In this document: positions 41,887 to 51,036 of the stretch, piece after piece | How positions within the stretch are numbered: position 1 is the stretch's first letter | Layout: every line of letters starts with the position of its first letter | Source: Rhizobium rhizogenes NBRC 13257 | Lineage (GTDB): Bacteria; Pseudomonadota; Alphaproteobacteria; Rhizobiales; Rhizobiaceae | Length of the DNA: 64,000 nucleotides | Direction: 5' to 3' | Assembly (NCBI RefSeq): GCF_000696095.1 | Contig: NZ_BAYX01000006.1 | Coordinates: forward strand, 372,001 to 436,000 | The notes under the pieces: model-generated | The model's database searches: none | The model's input: only the letters and a program-made list of their open reading frames with translations | What the model was told of the DNA's origin: nothing | Translations under genes and position numbers: made by a program

Positions 41887-43473
41887 ATGATGTTCGATAC
41901 GATCATTATCGGGGCGGGCTCAGCCGGCTGCGTGGCAGCCCATCGCCTGAGCGCGGATGCGAAGCGAAAGGTTCTGGTGCTGGAGGCCGGGCGGGATGCG
42001 CCGATTGCTTCCGATATCCCGTCCGACTGGGTGACGATGTTTAATACCGGCGCCGACTGGGGCTACTATACCGAGCCGCAGCCCGGCTGCCGGGGCCGCC
42101 GCATCTTCTGGCCGCGCGGTAAAATGGTCGGCGGATCCGGCGCGCTCAATGCCATGATCTATATTCGCGGCCTGCCGTCGGATTATGACGCCTGGCAGGA
42201 GATGGGCTGCACCGGCTGGGGCTGGAAGGACGTATTTCCGGCCTTCCTCGCCGCCGAGAACAATGCCGATTTCCAGGCCGACCACTATCACGGCAATGAA
42301 GGGCCGCTTCATGTCGCCAACGTGCCCTATGTCGATAGGCACGAGCACCTATGGCTCGAAGCCGCCCAGGTGGCGGGCTTCGCGTTCAACCCGGATTTCA
42401 ATGGCGAGAGCCAAGAGGGGGCCGGGCTCTTCCAGTTCACGATCAGGAATGGCGAACGATGGGGGACCGGCAAGGCCTATCTGCGCCCCGTCCTCGACCG
42501 GCCGAACCTGACCTTGAAAAAAGGCGTTCTCGTCACCGGTCTGATTATCGAGAAGGGCCGTGTCATCGGCGTGAACTACCTGGTGAACGGCATTCCGGAG
42601 ACATCCTATGCGGCCAGCGAAGTCGTCATGGCAGCCGGCGCCATCGGGACATGTCAGATCATGATGCTGTCCGGCATCGGCCCGGCCACGGAGCTGGAAG
42701 CGGCGGGCGTCACGCCGGTTCACGATCTTCCCGGCGTCGGCAAGGATCTGCAGGACCACCTCAATATCCCGATATCCTTCTACGCCAAGGAGCCGATGGG
42801 GATCGGGGCGTGGACAGAGGAAATCCTTGAAGACAGTTTTGCGGAATGGCGTGATCATCGAAGCGGCATCCGCACCTCGCCCTGGGTGGCGGCAGGTGCC
42901 CATGTCTGTAGTCGGGAAGGCGTCGAGCCGGATCTCCAGCTTTACGGCGCCATCAGCCCGCATCGCGACTATGCCCGGTTCCTCGGCGGTCGCTCCGGTA
43001 TCACCGCCCATTGCGTTCTCCAGCGGCCGAACAGCCGGGGAGAGATCAGGCTGCGCTCGCCGGATCCCACGGAGCATCCGGCGATCGATCCGAAATACTT
43101 CGTCTCCAATCCCGACGGGACCGATCTTGCGACGATGATCGCCGGGGTGCGGATCAACCGCAATATCCTCGCCCAATCGCCGATAAGAGAGCTCATCGAC
43201 TACGAGCTGTCGCCGAGCGCGGAGTGCGAGACGGATGCCGAGATCGCCGATTATGTCCGGGGGCATATGACGACGCTCTATCATCCCTCCAGCACCTGCC
43301 GGATGGGCGTCGACAGGTTCGCCGTAACCGATCCCGTCACGATGAAGGTGCATGGCCTCGAGGGCCTGCACATCGCCGATGCCTCCGCCATTCCGAAAAT
43401 GGTGTCCGGCAATCTCAACGCGCCGACAATCATGCTTGCCGAGCGTGCCTGCCAGAAAATACTTGCGGCTTGA
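41887..43473 (+). CDS. GMC family FAD-dependent oxidoreductase (choline dehydrogenase-like)
   Basis: About 528 residues. The FAD dinucleotide motif is IIIGAGSAGCVAAHRLS near the N-terminus, followed by GKMVGGSGALNAMIYIRGLPSDYDAW, the second signature GAIGTCQIMMLSGIGP and the C-terminal active-site segment LYHPSSTCRMGVD. These enzymes oxidise alcohols to aldehydes. With the aldehyde dehydrogenase 11 nt downstream it forms an alcohol-to-acid pair. The start is one of two adjacent ATG codons (41887 or 41890); upstream in-frame sequence has no matching family residues. Confidence 0.92.
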   Translation: MMFDTIIIGAGSAGCVAAHRLSADAKRKVLVLEAGRDAPIASDIPSDWVTMFNTGADWGYYTEPQPGCRGRRIFWPRGKMVGGSGALNAMIYIRGLPSDYDAWQEMGCTGWGWKDVFPAFLAAENNADFQADHYHGNEGPLHVANVPYVDRHEHLWLEAAQVAGFAFNPDFNGESQEGAGLFQFTIRNGERWGTGKAYLRPVLDRPNLTLKKGVLVTGLIIEKGRVIGVNYLVNGIPETSYAASEVVMAAGAIGTCQIMMLSGIGPATELEAAGVTPVHDLPGVGKDLQDHLNIPISFYAKEPMGIGAWTEEILEDSFAEWRDHRSGIRTSPWVAAGAHVCSREGVEPDLQLYGAISPHRDYARFLGGRSGITAHCVLQRPNSRGEIRLRSPDPTEHPAIDPKYFVSNPDGTDLATMIAGVRINRNILAQSPIRELIDYELSPSAECETDAEIADYVRGHMTTLYHPSSTCRMGVDRFAVTDPVTMKVHGLEGLHIADASAIPKMVSGNLNAPTIMLAERACQKILAA

Positions 43474-43484
43474 GGAGAACGAAA

Positions 43485-44987
43485 ATGACCGCTGTTTCCA
43501 CCCATGCGACCTGGCACCAGAAGGCCGAAAAATTGAAGCTCGAGGGCGGGTTGTTCATCGACGGCACGCTCCTGCCGGCAAGGTCCGGCAAGCTGTTCGA
43601 AAGCATCAATCCGGCGAACGGCGCGGTGATCGCCGAAGTGGCCCAGGGTGATGCCGCCGATATCGATCGTGCCGTGGCATCAGGCCTGAAGGCCTTCAAA
43701 TCCGGTGTGTGGTCGCGAAAGGCGCCGCGCGAGCGTATGGCGGTGATGCTGCGCTTTGCCGATCTCATCGAGGCGCATCGTGAGGAGTTCGCGCTGATCG
43801 ACACCATGGACATGGGCAAGCCGATCAGCGAGATGCTGAACGTGGACATTCCGCTGGCGCTTCTCTGCTTTCGCTTCACCGCCGAATGCATCGACAAGGT
43901 ACAGGGAAGTGTGGGCGCGACCTCCCCCGATATCCTTTCCTACTTGCTGCGCCAGCCGCTCGGGGTTATCGGGTGCATCGTGCCCTGGAACTACCCGTTG
44001 CTGATGACCGCGTGGAAGATCGCTCCCGCACTGTCGGCGGGCAATTCGGTGGTGCTGAAGCCGGCCGAGCAGTCACCGCTGTCGGCTGTGCTGCTCGCGC
44101 GCCTTTTTGTGGAAGCAGGAGGCCCCGAGGGCGTGCTCAACGTCGTCAACGGCTTCGGGCCGGAGGCCGGCAAGGCACTCGCACTTCATCATGACGTCGA
44201 GAAGATCGCCTTCACAGGCTCGGTCGAGATCGGCAAGCTGATGATGGTTTATTCCGGCCAGTCGAACCTCAAGAAGGTCTCGACCGAATGTGGCGGCAAG
44301 TCTCCACATGTCATCATGGCCGACGCCACCGATCTCGAGGCGGCAGCCTCCTGGGCGGCCATGGGTATTTTCGGAAACCAAGGCGAGGTCTGCTGCGCCG
44401 GCTCGCGCATCCTCGTGGAACGCAAGATCCTCAAGGATTTCACGGACATCTTCCGTGAAAAAGCCGAAACGGGCTATCGTCCGGGCGATCCGCTGGACCC
44501 TAGCACCAGCATGGGGCCGCTGGTGGATTTCGGCCAGCAGAAGCGGGTGTTGAACTATATCGGCATCGGCAAACAGGCCGGCGCGGAATGCGTGCTCGGC
44601 GGCGGCATTCCGGCAGGGCTGGAAAAGGGTGCCTTCGTTTCGCCGACGATCTTCACCGGTGTCAACAACCAGATGACCATCGCCCGCGAGGAGATCTTCG
44701 GTCCTGTCGCCAGCATCATTGCTTTCGATGGTTTCGAGGAGGCGGTCTCGATCGCGAATGATACCAGCTTCGGTCTCGCCGCCGGCATCTGGACATCGGA
44801 TCTCGGCAAGGCGCATCGTTTCGCGCGCGATGTGGAGGCCGGGATGGTCTACATCAACAGCTATATGACCGGCGACATGCAGCTTCCCTTCGGCGGCTGG
44901 AAGGAAAGCGGCAACGGCCGCGACAAATGCATGGATGCGCTCACCTCCTACACCCAGACCAAGGGCGTCTGGGCGACGATTGGGTAA
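43485..44987 (+). CDS. NAD(P)+-dependent aldehyde dehydrogenase
   Basis: A 500-residue enzyme of the main aldehyde dehydrogenase family, closest in pattern to gamma-glutamyl-gamma-aminobutyraldehyde and betaine aldehyde dehydrogenases. It has PWNYPLLMTAWKIAPAL, FTGSVEIGK, the catalytic glutamate in TECGGKSPHV and the catalytic cysteine in GNQGEVCCAGSRILVE. The ATG at 43485 follows GAGGAGA. It probably oxidises the aldehyde made by the GMC enzyme. It could also serve oxidation of glutarate semialdehyde in nicotinate breakdown, for which no gene is seen in the nic cluster; that is speculation. Confidence 0.94.
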   Translation: MTAVSTHATWHQKAEKLKLEGGLFIDGTLLPARSGKLFESINPANGAVIAEVAQGDAADIDRAVASGLKAFKSGVWSRKAPRERMAVMLRFADLIEAHREEFALIDTMDMGKPISEMLNVDIPLALLCFRFTAECIDKVQGSVGATSPDILSYLLRQPLGVIGCIVPWNYPLLMTAWKIAPALSAGNSVVLKPAEQSPLSAVLLARLFVEAGGPEGVLNVVNGFGPEAGKALALHHDVEKIAFTGSVEIGKLMMVYSGQSNLKKVSTECGGKSPHVIMADATDLEAAASWAAMGIFGNQGEVCCAGSRILVERKILKDFTDIFREKAETGYRPGDPLDPSTSMGPLVDFGQQKRVLNYIGIGKQAGAECVLGGGIPAGLEKGAFVSPTIFTGVNNQMTIAREEIFGPVASIIAFDGFEEAVSIANDTSFGLAAGIWTSDLGKAHRFARDVEAGMVYINSYMTGDMQLPFGGWKESGNGRDKCMDALTSYTQTKGVWATIG

Positions 44988-45010
44988 GCGTATAATTACC
45001 GAATGGCAAT

Positions 45011-45063
45011 CGGCGTTTCCGCACCATTTACATCTTACCGAATGTAGGAAGCGGAAACGTCCG
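45011..45063. terminator. Terminator after the aldehyde dehydrogenase gene
   Basis: CGTTTCCGC (45014-45022) pairs with GCGGAAACG (45051-45059), extended by CGG/CCG across a one-base bulge; the loop can form a further TACAT/ATGTA stem. GCTTTT follows on the plus strand. It lies between convergent genes and can stop the long amide operon. Confidence 0.75.
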
Positions 45064-45067
45064 GCTT

Positions 45068-45481
45068 TTACCGCGATACGGAATTCACGATGTTGCAAAG
45101 ACCGGTTCGGACCGCATTGTTCGAGGTGACTTGGCCGGCCTGAATATCGAATATCGCGTCGACGCGCACTCCGGCGCCGATTTGACGTGCGACCACTCTA
45201 AGGGTCTGAATTCTGCCGGACCCCGTGGTTTCCTGATAGGCGTCGATGGCCGAAAGGTCCCGGTCGATCTTGATACCGGAAAATCCCTCTGCCGCAACGG
45301 CTTGGGCAAGCGTTTTCAGAACCGTTGCCGCCTTTGCCTTCGGGAGTTCCTGCCAGGTCTTGTAGCTGACAGCCGTGACCATCGGCACTCCGCTCGTCTT
45401 GAAATTGCTTTCGCACGAGGCGGCTTCGACCACGCCGGCCGACATGGCGAAAACAATCAGAATTCCAACAACTCGTTTCAT
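45068..45481 (-). CDS. Secreted hypothetical protein (137 aa)
   Basis: I do not recognise the family. The N-terminus is a good Sec signal (MKRVVGILIVFAMSAGVVEA, cleavage near residue 20), so the product is periplasmic. The mature part has two cysteines, one at its start (SCESNF) and one near the end (TGLCNIV), which could form a disulfide. It contains no known catalytic motif. It stands alone between two terminators, converging with the aldehyde dehydrogenase gene. Confidence 0.75.
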   Translation of the reverse strand: MKRVVGILIVFAMSAGVVEAASCESNFKTSGVPMVTAVSYKTWQELPKAKAATVLKTLAQAVAAEGFSGIKIDRDLSAIDAYQETTGSGRIQTLRVVARQIGAGVRVDAIFDIQAGQVTSNNAVRTGLCNIVNSVSR

Positions 45482-45630
45482 GTTTACATCCCGAGCAATT
45501 TTTAGAATGTCGGGAATGTTGCAATAAATACGGTATTAGTAAAGTCAGTTTTTCGCTATGTGGTTGCGCCCATCCACCGCGAAGGATCATGGCCGATCCT
45601 TGGCGCATGGGCAGCGATATAGAAACTGGC

Positions 45631-45672
45631 AACAGACCCACGCCGCTCGAAAGAGCGCGGCGCGGGTCTGTT
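45631..45672 (-). terminator. Terminator after the RND efflux gene
   Basis: AACAGACCC pairs with GGGTCTGTT (45631-45639 and 45664-45672) and the stem continues inside through CGCCGC/GCGGCG after one mismatch. It starts 9 nt after the RND stop codon on the minus strand. There is no T-run, but stem length and place fit transcript ending. Confidence 0.75.
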
Positions 45673-45680
45673 ATCTTGGA

Positions 45681-48600
45681 TTATGCGGATACTTCCGGTT
45701 CCTTGACTGCTTCTTCTCGCGGTATCCGGAACCATGCCACGTAAAGGGCGGGGAGGAACAACAGCGTCAGGGCCGTGCCGATGACGATGCCGCCCATCAT
45801 GGCATAGGCCATCGGTCCCCAGAACACCTCTCGCGAAATGGGGATCAGGGCGAGCGTGGCGGCGGCGGCCGTCAGCATGATCGGTCGCATACGATGCTCG
45901 GTCGCCTCGATCACCGCATGCCATGCGCTGACCCCGGTTTCTCGCAGATGCTCGATCTGCACCACGAGGATGACCGAGTTTCGGATCAGGATGCCGATCA
46001 GCGCCAGCACGCCCAATATCGCAACGAAGCCGAGCGGCGCATTGCTCATCAACAGCGCGACGACCACGCCGATGAGGGCTGTGGGGGCGACCGCAAAGAC
46101 CAGGAACAGCCGGCTGAAGCTCTGCAACTGGATCATCAGGATCGTCGCCATGATGAAAATCATCATGGGTGCAACGGCGGCGATCGGTCCCTGTGCCTTG
46201 GCGCTTTCCTCGACGGCACCGCCGACGACGATCGAATAGCCGACCGGCAATGTCTTCTCGAACTGCTCGACCTTGGCATCGAGCTGGCTGACGACCGTTG
46301 CCGGTTGGATCGCACCGACGACGCCGGCCTTGATCGTGATCGTCGGGATGCGCGCGCGACGCCAGATGGTCGGTTGTTCCAGCTCGTAGCGGAAGGTTGC
46401 CACGGCCGAGAGCGGGACCGCTTTACCGTTCGAGGCCGGCAATTGCAGGTTCTGGAGCGTTTCGATGGAACCGCGCTCTGCCGTCTGGGCACGCCCGATC
46501 ACGTCGATCAGGTAGATGTCGTCGCGGATCTGGGTCGTGCTCGATCCTTCGACGATGCTGTTGAGCGCGGTGGCGATGTCTTCGGACGAAACGCCCAGCT
46601 GGCGCGCCTTGTCCTGGAGAACATCGATCTTGACGACGCGCGCCGGCTCGTTCCAGTCGAAGATGATGCCGGTCAGTGAGGGATTGCTACCCATGACGCC
46701 AGCAAAATCCTGAGCTATGCCGCGGACCTTCTGGATGTCCGGGCCGCTTATCCGGTATTGTACAGGCTTGCCGACCGGCGGGCCGATATCGAGCAGCTTC
46801 ACGAAGGCGTCCGTGCCGGGGAAGGTCTTGTTGAGGTAGTCCTGCAGCTCCGCCCGCACCTTGTCGCGCACCTCCAGGCTCTTCGTGACGATGACCGTCT
46901 GGCCGAAGGTCACGTCCGGCGTCTGCACGTCGAACGACAGGATAAAGCGCGGTGCGCCCTGTCCGACATAGGTGGTCCAGTGATCGATGCCCGGGTTGTT
47001 CGCGAGCTTTTCACGTTCGAACTGGGCCATCTGCCGGTTCGTTTCGGTAATCGAGCTGTTGTGCGGCAGGTTCCAGTCGACGATGAGCTCCGGCCGGTCC
47101 GATGACGGGAAGAACTGCTGCTGCACGTAGCCCATGCCGAAGATGGAAAGGGCAAAGGCAAAGACGGTGAGGGCAATGGTTGCCCATCGGAAGCGCATCG
47201 CCATCGTCAGCAGTCGTGAAAACAGCGCGGCAAACCAGCCCTTTTTCTCGTGATGCTTCTTCATCGTCTTGGGCAGGATCGTCACCCCCAGCAATGGGGT
47301 GAAGAGAACCGCCACGATCCATGAGACGAGCAGAGACACCGCAATGACGACGAACAGAGTGAAGGTGAACTCGCCGGCGGCGCTGTCGTTGAGGCCGATC
47401 GGAATGAAGCCGGCGACGGTGACGAGCGTGCCGGTGAGCATCGGGAATGCCGTCGAGGTGTAGACATAGGTGGCGGCCTTGCGCAGGTCGTCGCCAACCT
47501 CCAGGCGCGCCACCATCATCTCGACCGCAATCATGGCGTCGTCGACCAAGAGGCCGAGTGCGATGATCAAGGCGCCGAGCGAGATGCGCTGCAACGAAAT
47601 GCCCGAATAGGCCATCACGACGAATGTAATGGCAAGGACGAGCGGGATGGAGATCGCGACCACAAGACCGGCCCTGAGGCCGAGGCTGATGAAGCTGATC
47701 GCAAGCACGATGGCTATGGCTTCGAAGAGGGCGCGCGTGAAGCCGGAGACGGCCTCGTCGACCACGGCCGGCTGATCCGAGACGCGGTGAACATCGACGC
47801 CCACCGGCAGGTCGGCGACAATCTCGTCGACTTTCTTTTCCAAAGCCTTCCCGAATTCGAGCAGGTTGGCGCCCTGTTTCATGCCGATGGCAAGGCCGAT
47901 CGCCGGCTCGCCGTTGACTCGGAAGAGCGAAGACGGCGGATCGACATAGCCGCGCTTGATCGTCGCGACATCGGTCAGCGGAAAGAAGCGGTCGTTGACC
48001 CTGAGGTTGATCGCCCGCAGGCTCTCTTCCGAGGAGAACTGCCCGCCGACCCTGAGCGCGATGCGTTCAGGCCCTGCCTCCACGAAACCGGACTGCGTGA
48101 CGGCATTTTGCGCCTGCAGCGTCGAGATGATGGCGGAGCGGTCGATGCCGAGCGCTGCAATCTTGCGGGTCGAGAATTCCAGATAGACGGCCTCGTCCTG
48201 CGCGCCGATGATGTCGACCTTGCCGACATTCGGAACGGTCAGGATCCTGGCGCGCGCGTCTTCGACGCGGTCGCGAAGCTGCCTCTGGGTGAGCCCGTCA
48301 CTGGTGAACGCAAAGATGTTGCCGTAGACATCGCCGAAACGGTCGTTGAAGAACGGACCCACCACGCCCGACGGGAAATCGCCCTTGATGTCCGCGATCA
48401 TGTTGCGGACCCGGACCCAGGTGGCTTCGACATTCTTGGCTTTTGTCGTCGGAAGCAGCTCGACGAAGATGGTCGTCTGCCCCGCAACGGTTTCACTGCG
48501 GGTGTAGTCGAGGGACTCGAGCTCCTCCAGCTTCTTCTCGATGCGATCGGTCACCTGCTTGGTGACTTCCTCAGCAGACGCTCCCGGCCATTGTGCCTGG

Positions 48601-48749
48601 ATGACCATGGTCTTGATGGTGAAGGAAGGGTCTTCTTCGCGGCCGAGCCCCATATAGGAAAACACGCCGGCAAGAATGAAGACGATCATGAAATACCAGA
48701 CCATCGAACGATGTTCGAGCGCCCAGTCGGAGAGGTTGAAGGTCTTCAA
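45681..48749 (-). CDS. RND efflux transporter, inner-membrane subunit (AcrB family)
   Basis: A 1022-residue proton-driven pump with two repeats of six membrane helices, each after a large periplasmic loop. Helix 1 is MVWYFMIVFILAGVFSYMGLG; the porter domain has IQAQWPGASAEEVTKQVTDRIE; helix 4 carries the paired aspartates of proton transfer in LGLLVDDAMIAVEMMVARL; the helix 10-11 region has NSVILVVQIEHLRETG. The start is a TTG sharing TTGA with the adaptor stop, behind AGGAG. It works with the two adaptor lipoproteins encoded upstream; no outer-membrane channel gene is present, so one from elsewhere must be used. Substrates are unknown, likely lipophilic toxicants. Confidence 0.94.
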   Translation of the reverse strand: MKTFNLSDWALEHRSMVWYFMIVFILAGVFSYMGLGREEDPSFTIKTMVIQAQWPGASAEEVTKQVTDRIEKKLEELESLDYTRSETVAGQTTIFVELLPTTKAKNVEATWVRVRNMIADIKGDFPSGVVGPFFNDRFGDVYGNIFAFTSDGLTQRQLRDRVEDARARILTVPNVGKVDIIGAQDEAVYLEFSTRKIAALGIDRSAIISTLQAQNAVTQSGFVEAGPERIALRVGGQFSSEESLRAINLRVNDRFFPLTDVATIKRGYVDPPSSLFRVNGEPAIGLAIGMKQGANLLEFGKALEKKVDEIVADLPVGVDVHRVSDQPAVVDEAVSGFTRALFEAIAIVLAISFISLGLRAGLVVAISIPLVLAITFVVMAYSGISLQRISLGALIIALGLLVDDAMIAVEMMVARLEVGDDLRKAATYVYTSTAFPMLTGTLVTVAGFIPIGLNDSAAGEFTFTLFVVIAVSLLVSWIVAVLFTPLLGVTILPKTMKKHHEKKGWFAALFSRLLTMAMRFRWATIALTVFAFALSIFGMGYVQQQFFPSSDRPELIVDWNLPHNSSITETNRQMAQFEREKLANNPGIDHWTTYVGQGAPRFILSFDVQTPDVTFGQTVIVTKSLEVRDKVRAELQDYLNKTFPGTDAFVKLLDIGPPVGKPVQYRISGPDIQKVRGIAQDFAGVMGSNPSLTGIIFDWNEPARVVKIDVLQDKARQLGVSSEDIATALNSIVEGSSTTQIRDDIYLIDVIGRAQTAERGSIETLQNLQLPASNGKAVPLSAVATFRYELEQPTIWRRARIPTITIKAGVVGAIQPATVVSQLDAKVEQFEKTLPVGYSIVVGGAVEESAKAQGPIAAVAPMMIFIMATILMIQLQSFSRLFLVFAVAPTALIGVVVALLMSNAPLGFVAILGVLALIGILIRNSVILVVQIEHLRETGVSAWHAVIEATEHRMRPIMLTAAAATLALIPISREVFWGPMAYAMMGGIVIGTALTLLFLPALYVAWFRIPREEAVKEPEVSA

Positions 48750-49831
48750 AGCTGGTTCTCCTGCGTAAGTTTGACCTTCTGGCCGTCTGTCAGATGATGA
48801 ACGCCTGCAATCGCGACATGGTCACCGATCTTCAGTCCGTCGAGAATCCGCACGCGGTCAGGATCGGTAAAGGAGCTGTCCAGGGTAACCGGTTTGCGGG
48901 ATACCGTTGCGTTTTCCGTGTCGATCACCCAGACATTGGGCTTGCCGTCCTGCATCAAAATGGCGGTCGACGGCAGGGACACGGTGGGCTCGGCATTGAT
49001 GACGGCGCTTGCGGTGATAATCGAGCCCAGGCGGAATGCGTCCGGCGGATTGCTGAGCGTGATCTTTGTCCGTCTTGTCCGCGTGGTTGCCTCCGATTCA
49101 GGGGCGATTTCACGGACGATGCCAGTGACCCGGATGGTGGGATCAAGTTGCAGGGAGATCTCGAAGGGCGATCCCGGCTTCAGCCCGTCGAGACTTGCCT
49201 CGGGAATGTCGATGACCGCTTCGCGCACGTCGGGGCGAGCGACGGTGAGGACGGTCTGTCCAGCGGAGACGACCTGGCCGACTTCCGCCGAGGTTGCGGT
49301 GACGACGCCGTCGAATTCCGCCTTCAGCTGGGCATAGCCAAGCTGTTCTTCCGCCTTTGCCAGATTGGCTTGCGCCTTGGCGACAGAAGCGACGGCCGAT
49401 TTCTGCGCCTGCTCGGCGCTTTCAAGCGCTGCCTCGCTGCCCGATCTGGATTCGGCAAGCGCGCGCTGGCGTTCCTCCGATGCCGAAGCATTGGTCAGTT
49501 GCGCCTGGCTGTTCGACAGATCGGCACGGGCGCTGCGGACGGCAAGTTCGAGGGAAAGCGGATCGATGGCGGCGACCACCTGTCCCTTGGTGACGAGATC
49601 TCCGACATTGACGTCGCGCGCGATGACTCGCCCGAGGACGCGGAAACCAAGGTCCGTCTCGATCCTCGGCTCGATCGTTCCCGGCAGTTGCAGGCTGACG
49701 ACCGGCACCGATTTGATGATGGTCGAAAGAACCGGCCGTACTTTCTGTTCTGCCTCGGCGGGTTTGCTGTCGCAGGACGATAGTGTCGACGCGGCCAGCA
49801 ATAGCGACGCTGCAATCAAGGCGTTTCTCAT
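48746..49831 (-). CDS. RND efflux periplasmic adaptor lipoprotein (second of two)
   Basis: About 361 residues. The signal ends in a lipobox (LLLAASTLSSC, modified Cys near residue 19). The lipoyl/barrel-sandwich domain is split by a coiled-coil hairpin (RSARADLSNSQAQLTN..ASEERQRALAESRSGSEAALESAEQAQKSA region), then a beta-barrel part (ITLSNPPDAFRLGSIITASA). The ATG at 49831 shares ATGA with the first adaptor. Two distinct adaptors for one pump suggest a heteromeric or alternative adaptor ring. Confidence 0.93.
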   Translation of the reverse strand: MRNALIAASLLLAASTLSSCDSKPAEAEQKVRPVLSTIIKSVPVVSLQLPGTIEPRIETDLGFRVLGRVIARDVNVGDLVTKGQVVAAIDPLSLELAVRSARADLSNSQAQLTNASASEERQRALAESRSGSEAALESAEQAQKSAVASVAKAQANLAKAEEQLGYAQLKAEFDGVVTATSAEVGQVVSAGQTVLTVARPDVREAVIDIPEASLDGLKPGSPFEISLQLDPTIRVTGIVREIAPESEATTRTRRTKITLSNPPDAFRLGSIITASAVINAEPTVSLPSTAILMQDGKPNVWVIDTENATVSRKPVTLDSSFTDPDRVRILDGLKIGDHVAIAGVHHLTDGQKVKLTQENQL

Positions 49832-50907
49832 TTCGCAGCCTCCTGGGAGCTGGCCACGCGCTGGCCGGCGCGCAGGAATTTGCCGCCTTCGGTGACGACG
49901 ACCTCCTGCGGCTTCAGTCCGCCGCTGACCGCGAATTGTCCGGTTTCGTATTCGGCGACCTGAATTTTCCGCAAGGAGACTTCGCTCGTTGCGGGGTCGA
50001 CGACCCATACCGCTGGCTGGCCGCTCGCCGAAGTCATGGCGCTCCATGGCAGAAGGATGGCTTCCGGCGACGGTTTGCTGAATGTTCCGGAAACGGCCGC
50101 ACCAAGCGGCAAATCCCCGCCATTATCCAGCCCGACCTTGACCTTAATGGTGCCGGTCGAAGCATCGATCGTCGGCGATATCTCCCTGATCGTGGCGGTT
50201 ACCTGCTTGGGTGTGCCAGACAGGAGGGTGACCAGGACCTGCTTGTCGGGTTGTTCCTTCAGAAACAGGGATTCGAAGACATTGAAAACCGCGTCGCGCG
50301 GACCGTCATGGGCAAGCGTGAAGACGGATTGTGCCGCCTGCGCCACCTGGCCGACTTCGGCGTTGCGCGCCGTGATGATCCCGTCCGCGTCGGCGCGCAG
50401 TTCCGTGTAGGAAAGTGCGTCCTTGGCGGTCTCGAGCTGAGCCTTTGCGGCTTCTTCGGATCCCTGGGCGGTCAGAAGCGCTTCATTGGCGGAATCATAG
50501 GCGGCGCGGGTCGTGACCTGGTTCTTGAAGAGGCTTTCCTGGCGGGTCGCGGCGAGTTGCGCCTGGGTGAGCTGCGCTTCGGCGGCCTGAAGGCTCGCCG
50601 TCGCAACGTCGACGTCGGCCCGCTGCTCCTCCGCATCGATCTTCGCCAGGAGATCGCCTGCCTTCACCTTGGCTCCGACATCGACGCTGCGCTCGATGAT
50701 TCTGCCGCTGACGCGAAATGAAAGTTCCGACTCGATGCGGGCCTTCACTTCGCCGGTGACGGTTGTCTGTGCGGTGGGCTTGCTGAGCGTTGTCTCGATA
50801 GTTCGGACGTTTTGTGACGCCTGTACGGCGGGCGCGTCTTTCTGATCGCAGGACGATAGGGCCAGCGTCAGTGTGAGCAACCCCATGATGGGTGCTGATC
50901 TTTTCAT
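49828..50907 (-). CDS. RND efflux periplasmic adaptor lipoprotein (first of two)
   Basis: A 359-residue membrane-fusion protein with a lipoprotein signal (LLTLTLALSSCDQ, lipobox LSSC). It shows the half-motif GRIIERSVDVGAKVKAGDLLAKID of the lipoyl domain, a coiled-coil of heptads (ATASLQAAEAQLTQAQLAAT..), the matching second half ELRADADGIITARNAEVGQV, and a C-terminal membrane-proximal domain. It is the first gene of the three-gene efflux operon and is divergent from a TetR repressor gene. Confidence 0.93.
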   Translation of the reverse strand: MKRSAPIMGLLTLTLALSSCDQKDAPAVQASQNVRTIETTLSKPTAQTTVTGEVKARIESELSFRVSGRIIERSVDVGAKVKAGDLLAKIDAEEQRADVDVATASLQAAEAQLTQAQLAATRQESLFKNQVTTRAAYDSANEALLTAQGSEEAAKAQLETAKDALSYTELRADADGIITARNAEVGQVAQAAQSVFTLAHDGPRDAVFNVFESLFLKEQPDKQVLVTLLSGTPKQVTATIREISPTIDASTGTIKVKVGLDNGGDLPLGAAVSGTFSKPSPEAILLPWSAMTSASGQPAVWVVDPATSEVSLRKIQVAEYETGQFAVSGGLKPQEVVVTEGGKFLRAGQRVASSQEAAK

Positions 50908-50952
50908 ATATCCCCCGAGCGCGGGTTTTTACGATTGCGCTTGTCCAATATT

Positions 50953-50974
50953 ATTGACTGACTGACTAGTCAAT
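50953..50974. promoter_or_regulatory. TetR operator of the efflux operon
   Basis: ATTGACT (50953-50959) is inverted as AGTCAAT (50968-50974), with the perfect palindrome TGACTAGTCA (50963-50972) overlapping the right arm. TGACT half-sites of this kind are typical for TetR regulators of RND operons. It lies 45 bp from the adaptor start and 62 bp from the TetR start, so it can control both directions. Confidence 0.75.
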
Positions 50975-51036
50975 GAAATAATCCGTTACAATTGAGATTG
51001 TTATATCAGATTTTCCTAAGAAAACGAGGAGGTTGC

